Shown: piece by piece, positions 7,753 through 14,664 of the stretch
Layout: every line of letters starts with the position of its first letter
Position numbering within the stretch: the stretch's first letter is position 1
Assembly: GCA_004292955.1 (NCBI GenBank)
Contig: RDXX01000052.1
Span: forward strand, 1 to 41,391
Source of the DNA: Oscillatoriales cyanobacterium
Lineage (GTDB): Bacteria; Cyanobacteriota; Cyanobacteriia; Cyanobacteriales; Microcoleaceae
Direction: 5' to 3'
Length of the DNA stretch: 41,391 bases
Position numbers and translations under genes: made by a program
The notes under the pieces: generated by a model
What the model was told of the DNA's origin: nothing
Database searches by the model: none
The model's input: only the letters and a program-made list of their open reading frames with translations

Positions 7753-9216
7753 TCATGGCGCCGGAATATAAGGAGGGCGATAAACTCGAATTGCTTGAAT
7801 AGGAACTGTCCCGTCTGTTTCGGGGACGATTTCGAGGATGTGTTTGGAGTTGCTCAAATTCTGAGCCAATGTTGTAGGATATTCGCGACTTGAATCTGCA
7901 ATTTGTGGCGGAATGTATGAATCAACAAACATCGGCTTAACTTGCCACGAAATCTCAAAGCCTTTCGGAGTAGGCTTTTTCGAGTATTCATAGGCATTTT
8001 GCAGCCACCAGTTTCTCGGTTCGATCGCGACGCGGCCCGATTTTGAAACAAACATTTTGTCGTTGGTACCGCTGCCGTCGTAACCTGTTTGAGAACCTAC
8101 TACGTCAAATTTAAACTTGGTAGCATCGCTGTTAATCTCAGTGATTGTAGCTTTCCAATCTTCGACGATGAGCGGTTTTTGATTGGATACTTGGATGATT
8201 GCTGGCCAACCGACGCCGAGAGTAATGCTGGGTCTGGTGATGCTGTAAAGTTCGGGAAATTCTGAGGGTTTTTTGCCGTCGATCGCAATTTTAGCAGAAA
8301 TTGCCTTGCCGTTGAAGCTTCGATCGGCGATCGCATCTATCCGATTTCCTTCAAACTCCAAAACTAACTTGCCATCCTGCCACTTAACATCAGTACCCAC
8401 TGTATAAGTTTTGACTAAATTCTGCTGCGCTGTTTGAGGAGAACTTGGGTTGTATCGCAGGTAGGGTTTAATGAGAGCAGCTAGCAGAAAATTCCCCCAA
8501 GCGTTGAGGTGAATGCTGTCGCTCAATAGCTGTTTTGGCTGCAAGCGATTGTCTGTCAGATACCTGCGCCAAGGTGCGCGGATTTCCGCGATTTCGCAGC
8601 CGTATTTATTTGCCAACTCAGGCAACCATTTGGTAGAATGAGTGTTGTGCCATTCGTAGCCTTTGACTTCATTTTCATTGTCGTTTTTACCTGTCGGAAT
8701 CCAGGTTATGTGGTCTGAATGCAAGAGTATTTCGCTAGTAGTGCGGCGGCGGACATTGGCAATTATCGCTTCGTAATCTTCCTCACCTCCGTAGACGTGG
8801 AAAATCAGCAAGTCTGGATAAAAAGGATACAAATCATGTTCGCTGGGACGGATTAAAATAGACGAGGCAAAGCCTCCGATTGCGCGATTTTCCACAATCA
8901 AATCTGCATCGGGAAATCGCTTTTTTAAGTCCTGCACTACATCTTGCCACCAATCTTGCTGAGTGATGGATTGACCGTAAAATAGGATGCGTACTTGGTG
9001 GCGTTCTGTGGGAGTGCTGGTTGCAAGTAACCCCATTGTTCGTTGAATTCCCGCTCCAAAACTAGCATTATTTGCAAGAGGAGCGGGCGGGGGAAATGGG
9101 GTGGCGACGGCTATTTTTTTGAGAGCCGGAACTAACAGGAAGCTCAAACACAACAAAAGTAGCCACCAGTATCTATAAATCTGGGAGTTGATGCTATTTT
9201 TCGGCCGTTTTGCCAT
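7753..9216 (-). CDS. Secreted or membrane-anchored SGNH/GDSL hydrolase
   Basis: A 487-aa protein with an N-terminal transmembrane helix or uncleaved signal (about 15-36), a Pro/Ala-rich linker, an SGNH hydrolase domain (about 75-255) and a C-terminal region of unknown, apparently beta-rich fold (about 270-480). The esterase blocks are visible: Ser83 in FYGQSIT (block I), NRAIGGFASS (block II), HVYGGEEDY in place of the usual GxND (block III), and Asp233/His236 in SDSIHLNAWG (block V). It probably de-esterifies a cell-wall or exopolysaccharide acyl group outside the cytoplasm; the substrate is not readable. Its upstream leader is the same as that of the patatin gene. The start at 9216 places the hydrophobic segment as expected, with only a weak GGAAAAA ribosome-binding site. 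Confidence 0.8.
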   Translation of the reverse strand: MAKRPKNSINSQIYRYWWLLLLCLSFLLVPALKKIAVATPFPPPAPLANNASFGAGIQRTMGLLATSTPTERHQVRILFYGQSITQQDWWQDVVQDLKKRFPDADLIVENRAIGGFASSILIRPSEHDLYPFYPDLLIFHVYGGEEDYEAIIANVRRRTTSEILLHSDHITWIPTGKNDNENEVKGYEWHNTHSTKWLPELANKYGCEIAEIRAPWRRYLTDNRLQPKQLLSDSIHLNAWGNFLLAALIKPYLRYNPSSPQTAQQNLVKTYTVGTDVKWQDGKLVLEFEGNRIDAIADRSFNGKAISAKIAIDGKKPSEFPELYSITRPSITLGVGWPAIIQVSNQKPLIVEDWKATITEINSDATKFKFDVVGSQTGYDGSGTNDKMFVSKSGRVAIEPRNWWLQNAYEYSKKPTPKGFEISWQVKPMFVDSYIPPQIADSSREYPTTLAQNLSNSKHILEIVPETDGTVPIQAIRVYRPPYIPAP

Positions 9217-9242
9217 TGTTTGATTTTTCCGTTATCTAAAAC

Positions 9243-9379
9243 TTACCAGAAATAATTGGTTGAAAGCCTCTCACGAGTGAGGGAGAAATTAAAATCAGAC
9301 TATTCATTACTCCAATCCTCTTCCTTCTAGCTAGAGGTCGCTCTCAAACTGTCAACTGTCAACTGTCAACTGTCAACTG
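9243..9379 (-). promoter_or_regulatory. Shared upstream leader, copy B (before SGNH gene)
   Basis: Read on the minus strand this repeats the layout of 5263-5396: four CAGTTGA-type heptamers (9352-9379), a divergent spacer, the 38-bp identical block (9281-9318) and the flanking matches at 9254-9268 and 9243-9252, then the gene start within about 27 bp. Between the matching blocks each copy has its own short unrelated sequence. Confidence 0.6.
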
Positions 9380-9602
9380 TTGAACCCTAACTAGCAAGAG
9401 TAGCTGTAGGCTGTGCAATGCGAACCTTCCGAGAGCTTGTATGGTAGATGAGAATGCGGACTTCACGAGTAGCTTTCGGCTGTACAGTGCGCGCCTTACG
9501 AGTTGCTTGTTGATTCTTGATTCTGCTATATTAACAAATATACTGCGACAAAAGATGATATAATATTTGCTGATTAATTGCAAGAACTCGATCGCACGTC
9601 AA

Positions 9603-9947
9603 ATGGATTACAAAACAGCCCGCAGTTTTCTGATCGACCAAGGAACCGCCCTGGAAACCAAGAAAAATCCCGACGCCTTCCTGATGCGCCTCAAAGAAGG
9701 CCAGCCACCCGTACCGGGACAGGTGACATCGATTTTATTAGCTTTAAAAATATTGTTTGAAGGGCTTCAAGAATCTCCAATGCTCGATCGCCAATTAATC
9801 TCGGCCCTCCATTTACTCTCCGCAGACAGTTTGCTGCAATTTGAAGCAGGACGGGCCAGAGGAGTTTCTTGGCCGCCGCTGCTGAAAGAAGACTTAAATA
9901 GAATTGCGATCGGAGTCAAGAATATCTTTTCCGGAGTCTGGCAATAA
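9603..9947 (+). CDS. Small conserved cyanobacterial protein
   Basis: A 114-aa, mostly helical soluble protein starting at ATG 9603 (MDYKTARSFLIDQGTALET). It looks like the short proteins of unknown function found in many cyanobacteria with the pattern GQPPVPGQVTSILLALK and a C-terminal WPPLLKEDLNRIA. I believe some databases call relatives 'dethiobiotin synthetase', but there is no P-loop and the size is far too small, so that name should not be trusted. An upstream in-frame start at 9567 would add 12 residues that do not resemble the family start. No operon partner is visible. Confidence 0.65.
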   Translation: MDYKTARSFLIDQGTALETKKNPDAFLMRLKEGQPPVPGQVTSILLALKILFEGLQESPMLDRQLISALHLLSADSLLQFEAGRARGVSWPPLLKEDLNRIAIGVKNIFSGVWQ

Positions 9948-10828
9948 TTAGCTAAGTCAACTCCCGACGTTCAACAAGAGAAATTGTCAAACTCTACTCG
10001 CGAAAGCTTTCTAGGGATGCTAAAAGAGCGGGAAGTCCCGCCAGGGAGGCCGATACTAAAGCCTCATCTTTATACACTCGCGATCGGACTCTGCGGATAT
10101 TTTTAGCAGCCGAGGTTGTAGAGCCTCGCATCTCCCTATTGCTGGTTTCGACTAGCCCTAAATGTCTGGTTTCTCGGTTCAGGCAAAACATAGCTGTATC
10201 CTTATTTGATCCGTAGAGCCTCCAAATTTCTCGGGGCTTGCTCAATATTTATATTGTTACTCGGATTGGTAATAGGGATGAAACCATGAAATAATTATTC
10301 ACGATAGTCAGGGATCGAGTTAAACTGTATCATAACTCTTATCAAACTCCATCGCAAATCTTATTAATTTGTTACAGAAAGTGTTTGTTTAAGCCGATCG
10401 CCCGCAAGATAAGTTTCTAGTGGGGACTACAATAATCATCTGCGGACTCGCATTCCGAACGATCAAACCAATTTTTGTTACAGAGTGTGTTTGTTTGAGC
10501 CGATCGCCCGCAGCTACAAAGTCATCAGTCATTAGTCATCAGTCATTAGTCATCAGTCATTAGTCATTTAACTTGTTCCTAGGCTCTGCCTTGGAACCTA
10601 TACATAGAGGCTCTGCCTCGCTCTTAAAAATATCACTAAACCGAGGGTAAATTAGCAGCGGAAACCAGGTTCGTAGTGAGAAATTTAGTCCTAATCTGCG
10701 GACTAAAGTCCGCACTACGAACCTGTAGTGAGGAATTTAGTCCTAATCTGCGGACTAAAGTCCGCACTACGAACCTGTCCTAATCTGCGGACTAAAGTCC
10801 GCACTACGAACTTATTTGATATAACTCC
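9948..10828. other. Long repeat-rich intergenic region
   Basis: I see no convincing gene in these 881 bp. The region holds a direct repeat of about 36 bp with few mismatches (10371-10407 and 10477-10512, containing AGCCGATCGCCCGCA) and three 14-bp tandem units of GTCATCAGTCATTA (10521-10562). It also holds an array of GTAGTGAG...CACTAC hairpins (10668-10812). A start-poor 83-codon reading frame at 9994-10245 on the minus strand begins with TTG and resembles nothing I know. Confidence 0.6.
10668..10812. repeat. Array of GGACTAAAGTCC hairpins
   Basis: Three partly truncated copies of a unit of roughly 55 bp, each folding with GTTCGTAGTGAG on one arm and CGCACTACGAAC on the other around TTTAGTCC/GGACTAAA. 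The array ends about 16 bp from the end of the muramidase gene and may terminate it. Single relatives occur at 1288-1348 and near 7727-7750. Confidence 0.75.
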
Positions 10829-12139
10829 CTAAGAACCAGCATTTGCCAATTCTTCTCGCAGCACTTTCTGGTAGACTTTCGGCAAACTTGAACTCATAGA
10901 ATTGTTCTCAATTCCATATCCCAAACTCGTCCAAGTTCCCGACAACATTCGCAAAACATCAGTTAATCTTTCCTGCCGCAACATCTCAGGAATATCGGCT
11001 TTCCAAAATTTGCGATCGCTCAACCAAGCATAAACCACAGCATCTTGATATTCCGGTTCAAAACTGTAATCTTGCCACAATACAAAATTACCAGGCTTTG
11101 GATGATAGCGCTTCGCTTTATCTTTCCAAGTTGAAGTCAAAAATTGATACCTACCAGCAGCCGTAGTACATTTGCCAACATTCGGGCCGTTAACAATCTT
11201 CACGCACCAGTCAGGATGACGGCTCAAATCTAATACATATTTTCCGCCGTAAACAACGTGATAAGGCCGAGAAACATTGGACTCGCTAGCAGAAATAGTC
11301 CGCATCAAAGCTCGAATGTAAGGATCGCCCGTTTTCATAGCCAGCGGTGGCATTTTTCTCACCTCGCTCGCAGACTGCGAAAACTGCTGATTTCCCCGCA
11401 AATTTGCTACCAAAAAAACAGCGCAGCTAATTACAGCGCCGATGACAATTATAAATCCGAGAATTTGAAGTTCCGATCGCCTCAGCAAACTTTTTTGGCG
11501 GCGGCGCAGTTTCTCGGTTTCAAATGCAGTCATTTCCATTTCGGCGATTTCGGCTAATTTTCGATCCGCCCGCATCCGCCGCACGCGAAAATCGTGTTGG
11601 TATAGCGGCGCGGCTAATAGCGTTAAACTCGATAAAGCTCCTGCCAATTTTACCAGCCAGAAATCTAATTCACCGGCGATCGCCACATTTGTGAGAGTGG
11701 AGATTCCTGCGAGCATTTGCGCCGGATCGATCGATCGCACTGACCAATAATAAATCGCCATTTGCACCAACAGCGCCAGATTGAATGCAAAAAAAATCAC
11801 TACTACAGCATTCAACCCTTCTCGCAAGTGCGATCGCACTCCAGTATGCCGCCGCTTGAACTTGCGCGCCACTCGAAAGCGGCCCGGCAGCACAGTCAGC
11901 AAGGGATTGAGGATTTTGACGACCAAAAAGTGAGCGACAAAGAACAAAGGTAACTGAATCAGCCAAGCCGCCAGCAGCAGAGCCAGAAAGCCGATATCGT
12001 CGTTGGCGAAAGGAATGCCCCTGCGAAGGACAAAACTAAAACTCTGAGCGAGAGCAAATGCCCTTAACCACGAAATCGGATAGGGGAACCAAGCTGGCCA
12101 CTTGAGAGTTTTCATCATGCGGGGAAGGGGAAATTTCAA
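10829..12139 (-). CDS. Membrane-anchored lysozyme-like muramidase
   Basis: This 436-aa protein has four or more hydrophobic segments in the first 245 residues (about 45-80, 108-133, 145-180 and 225-247), a charged coiled segment (about 185-222), and a C-terminal domain like the lambda-phage endolysin family of muramidases (about 270-435). The catalytic-type Glu286 is in RTISASESN, followed by PYHVVYGG, DLSRHPDWCVKI and TTAAGRYQFLTSTWKD, the typical landmarks of that fold. It should act on peptidoglycan from the periplasmic side. Whether it is an active lytic enzyme or a wall-binding regulator is unknown. It is not in a prophage: its neighbours are ordinary chromosomal genes. A perfect hairpin (12329-12381) separates it from the gene upstream. 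Confidence 0.8.
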   Translation of the reverse strand: MKFPLPRMMKTLKWPAWFPYPISWLRAFALAQSFSFVLRRGIPFANDDIGFLALLLAAWLIQLPLFFVAHFLVVKILNPLLTVLPGRFRVARKFKRRHTGVRSHLREGLNAVVVIFFAFNLALLVQMAIYYWSVRSIDPAQMLAGISTLTNVAIAGELDFWLVKLAGALSSLTLLAAPLYQHDFRVRRMRADRKLAEIAEMEMTAFETEKLRRRQKSLLRRSELQILGFIIVIGAVISCAVFLVANLRGNQQFSQSASEVRKMPPLAMKTGDPYIRALMRTISASESNVSRPYHVVYGGKYVLDLSRHPDWCVKIVNGPNVGKCTTAAGRYQFLTSTWKDKAKRYHPKPGNFVLWQDYSFEPEYQDAVVYAWLSDRKFWKADIPEMLRQERLTDVLRMLSGTWTSLGYGIENNSMSSSLPKVYQKVLREELANAGS

Positions 12140-12255
12140 TGGCGGATTGTCAAGCTCTTAAGATTTTGCCAGATTTGGCGATCGAAAAATTGGCAATTCC
12201 TCTGCGGTTTGTACTGATGGGACTTGGGCGCGGGTGCGTCAGCCGATTTGAGATT

Positions 12256-12321
12256 CTTCGACTTCGCTGTACAAGTTTTAGATTTTAGATACTTCGACTT
12301 CGCTGTACAAGTTTTAGATTT
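12256..12321. repeat. Direct repeat, 30 bp, period 36
   Basis: Two identical 30-bp copies (12256-12285 and 12292-12321) contain CTTCGACTTCGCTGTACAAG, just before the terminator hairpin. The remainder of the 321-bp gap 12140-12460 shows no gene. Confidence 0.85.
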
Positions 12322-12328
12322 ACCCGTA

Positions 12329-12381
12329 AAAAAACCCGGTTTCTTGGTTCGCTACCAGGGACTAAAGAAACCGGGTTTTTT
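12329..12381. terminator. Perfect bidirectional terminator hairpin
   Basis: A 17-bp perfect stem (12329-12345 with 12365-12381) with core AAACCCGGTTTCTT and T-runs at the end on either strand. It lies between the end of the NAD(P)-binding gene and the start of the muramidase gene, both on the minus strand. A truncated third arm recurs at about 12417-12436. Confidence 0.85.
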
Positions 12382-12460
12382 ACCTAAATTGTTGGCTGTA
12401 AATGCGTATTTTCGTAAAAAAACCCGGTTTCTGGGAACCAGTGCACCAGTCCTAATTCAA

Positions 12461-13120
12461 TCAAACCACGCCAGCAAACAACTCCTCAAAACTCTTTTGC
12501 GGGGCCTCCGGCTTCGCCACAATCTCCACAACCTTGTTGCGAGAAGCAGGCTGAAACAGCGCCTCCACACAGACTTGAGCTACCTTACTGCGGGGAATGC
12601 TGCTTTCAAACAGTGTATCTGCACTCCTCATGACGATCGCATCTGAATTATCCTCATTTTTGAGACCGCCCGGACGGACGATCGTATAAGTCAAGCCGGA
12701 TTTTTGCAAATATTCCTCCGCCTGCTTCTTCCAAACCAGAATCAGCCAAAACAGATTCAGCGGGTGAAAAAACTGAGAAACGCACAGAGAAGTCACCAGC
12801 ACAAAATGCTCAATTCCCTTAGCCTTAGCTGCCTCCACCAAATTTTTAGTACCCTCCAAATCCACCTTGTAAGGCGCTGTGGGGTCAAAACCCGGGGCCG
12901 CCCCGGTCGCGCACAGCAACACCGTACTATCGCCGATCGCATCGCCCAGAGAAGTCGCATTTAATACATCGCCAATAACTAACTCAGCCTCCGGTGGTAA
13001 AATCTGCCTCGCTGTCTCTAGATTTCGGACGAGGGCACGCACTGGAATGCCACGCTTGACTAATTCTGCGACGATTCTGCGGCCAGTCTGACCTGTCGCT
13101 CCTGCTACAAATGCTTTCAT
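12461..13120 (-). CDS. NAD(P)-binding atypical SDR protein
   Basis: A 219-aa Rossmann-fold protein of the NAD(P)H-binding, NmrA/Tic62-like atypical short-chain dehydrogenase group. The nucleotide-binding loop GATGQTG lies at residues 7-13, with Arg residues (RALVRN) after strand 2 that suggest NADP. YKVDLEGTKNLVEAAKAKGI and YTIVRPGGL are further family landmarks. The usual YxxxK catalytic pair is not evident, so it may be a sensor or chaperone-like factor, as several photosynthesis-related members are, rather than a dehydrogenase. The substrate is unknown. The ATG at 13120 places the GxxGxxG motif at the expected distance. Confidence 0.8.
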   Translation of the reverse strand: MKAFVAGATGQTGRRIVAELVKRGIPVRALVRNLETARQILPPEAELVIGDVLNATSLGDAIGDSTVLLCATGAAPGFDPTAPYKVDLEGTKNLVEAAKAKGIEHFVLVTSLCVSQFFHPLNLFWLILVWKKQAEEYLQKSGLTYTIVRPGGLKNEDNSDAIVMRSADTLFESSIPRSKVAQVCVEALFQPASRNKVVEIVAKPEAPQKSFEELFAGVV

Positions 13121-13214
13121 AAGTCGAGTTATGCTGTTCTAGGGTAAGTTTTGTTACTATCTATTTCTCAATTGTAGGGAGGAAACTCCCCGACCACATC
13201 CCCAACCCGACTGA

Positions 13215-13319
13215 TTGGCGTGTATTACAGGAGAGCATGTCAGGAACCTCAGCCCCAACGGCATGAGGCTTGAAAGAGAAATCGGACAAGCCATTCTGAC
13301 CAGCCTAAGTCTTAACTGA
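13215..13319 (+). pseudogene. tnpB: Possible C-terminal scrap of an IS200/IS605 TnpB
   Basis: A short reading frame without a start ends in TGA at 13317 and reads ...GEHVRN, SPNGMRLEREIGQA, ILTSLSLN. It has the flavour of the variable C-terminal tail found just before the right end of cyanobacterial IS605-type elements. It is followed by a region that ends in an IS605-like right-end hairpin (13606-13622). The zinc ribbon and the RuvC domain are absent. This call rests on pattern memory and on the adjacent hairpin, so it is tentative. Confidence 0.4.
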
Positions 13320-13635
13320 CTACGTTTTTTGAGTCATGACACCCTGAGATGCTTTCGCTAGTCTCTTGCTCTGTCGCTGGTGGTTAAACAGTTTTAAGGT
13401 CACTGAAACAGTGCTGCTAGCCCAACAAGCTCAGAAAACTTTGACCGACAAGCTAACATTACCCCGAAAGGGAGGCTCAATTGAGCAAAATACTATGCGT
13501 ACAGGATTGGAAGATTTGAAGCGGTAATTGTCCCGTTGAAAGTGCAATACAAAAGCACCCCGAATTAACCAATCCCAAGGCGGTAGTAAATTCAAAAATG
13601 CAAAGCCGTCCTAGAAGGACGGGGTTTCTACCCAT
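13320..13635 (+). mobile_element. Probable right end of an IS200/IS605-type element
   Basis: These 316 noncoding bases end in a 7-bp perfect stem with a 3-nt loop (CCGTCCT AGA AGGACGG, 13606-13622) and GGTTTCTACCC. This arrangement is typical of the right ends of TnpB-bearing IS605 elements in cyanobacteria. In such elements the stretch between the tnpB stop and the right end encodes part of the guide (omega) RNA; here it would be an orphan. No transposase is left in the window. The right end lies directly against the ATG of the DUF1997 gene. Confidence 0.45.
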
Positions 13636-13642
13636 AATTTTG

Positions 13643-14359
13643 ATGATGAAGCAGAATTCCGCTGAATATCAAACTGTTGAAGCTTCTGACGAAAATTGCT
13701 ACGCAGATGCGAGTTTCAGACAGCCCGAAAGTGCAGGTGCGGATGCAGGCGAGGAAGTTGAGCCGATTTGGTTTCACACCCACTTTGAAGACAGCATGGA
13801 GATGTACGCCGATGCTGCAACGGTGGCCGAGCATTTCAACAATCACAAGACTTGGTTTTGTCAGTGCGCTGCGCCAATGAAGGCCCAGCCGATCGGCGAA
13901 AACGGCTACGATCTATTAATCGGTCGTTTTGGGGCCTTCGGCTACCGAGTTGAAGCAAGAATTGGTTTAGAGTTGCTGCCGCCTGACGCTGAAGGCTGCT
14001 ATTTGATTCAGACTATCCCGGTTCCGAATTATACCTCGCCCGGATATGAAGTGGATTTTCGATCGGCAATGAAGCTAGTCGAGATACCGTCTGACGAGTT
14101 TGCAGCCGATTGGCCTGCGTCGCAACGCGCCCAGCTACCGCCTGCGATTACCAGCGCCACCTGGAAGCTGGATTTAGCTGTAGGGGTTTGCTTTCCCAAG
14201 TTTATTCGATCGATGTCTCAACCTCTCATTGAAAAAACCGGCGATGCGCTTTTGGAAAAAATCATCAAACAAGTCAACCGCCGCTTGACATATAAAACTC
14301 AGCTTGTTTTCCATGAAAATTTAGGAATTCCCTTTCCCAAAAACCCGAAGAAACACTAA
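13643..14359 (+). CDS. DUF1997 family protein
   Basis: A 238-aa soluble protein of the DUF1997 family, conserved in cyanobacteria and plastids, function unknown. Family-like features are FVxCAAPMKAQPIGENGYDLLIGRFG-type wording (seen here as FCQCAAPMKAQP and YDLLIGRFGAFGY), a beta-rich middle, and a C-terminal amphipathic helix region (KIIKQVNRRLTYKTQLVFH). Two adjacent ATGs (13643 and 13646) are the likely start. An upstream in-frame start at 13598 would translate the right-end hairpin of a probable IS element and is unlikely. The first 40 or so residues are acidic and variable. The native promoter may have been replaced by the IS remnant. Confidence 0.8.
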   Translation: MMKQNSAEYQTVEASDENCYADASFRQPESAGADAGEEVEPIWFHTHFEDSMEMYADAATVAEHFNNHKTWFCQCAAPMKAQPIGENGYDLLIGRFGAFGYRVEARIGLELLPPDAEGCYLIQTIPVPNYTSPGYEVDFRSAMKLVEIPSDEFAADWPASQRAQLPPAITSATWKLDLAVGVCFPKFIRSMSQPLIEKTGDALLEKIIKQVNRRLTYKTQLVFHENLGIPFPKNPKKH

Positions 14360-14384
14360 CAAAAAAACGCTCGCGGTTGAAACC

Positions 14385-14480
14385 ATAGCGGATCGAATGA
14401 AAGATGAGGTACGTTGTTGGGCTTTAGCCCTCTTTCTTAGTTGAACTGCTTATAAGCTGTCATACCTCATCTTTTTAATA
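14385..14480. mobile_element. Degenerate copy 2 of the 102-bp miniature element
   Basis: In reverse orientation to copy 1: AAGATGAGGTACGTTGTTGG at 14400 matches the complement of the right half of copies 1 and 3, and TACCTCATCTTTTT at 14463 matches the other arm. The outer right terminus has diverged, and no TA duplication is visible. Confidence 0.65.
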
Positions 14481-14511
14481 CCAATTTTTAACGAAATAAC
14501 AGTATTCTTGT

Positions 14512-14579
14512 CCCCCCCCTGATTCATGGGGGGGCTAGGGGGGTGTTCGAGTGTTGCACAATTTTAGATAATTGGTATA
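14512..14579. repeat. C/G-rich inverted repeat with outer arms
   Basis: Between the DUF1997 and fusion genes, a CCCCCCC...GGGGGGG hairpin (about 14514-14535) is followed by a second G-run. Outer 9-bp arms ATACCAATT (14478-14486) and AATTGGTAT (14571-14579) enclose it. This may be another small dispersed element. The rest of the gap to 14664 has no gene. Confidence 0.5.
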
Positions 14580-14664
14580 AGAAACATTATATTATGCTTT
14601 TCACTCGCCGTCCTGCCGAGTACCCTTCAGGAAAGCTAACGCCTGCGTTTTTGTAAACCTAGTT

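Noticed and set aside
9994-10245. 83-codon minus-strand reading frame beginning with TTG
   Set aside because: No recognisable motif or family and no ribosome-binding site, and it lies in a repeat-rich region with hairpin sequence at its end; too weak to call a gene.
13598-13642. N-terminal extension of the DUF1997 protein
   Set aside because: It would translate the right-end hairpin of a probable IS element and does not look like the family.
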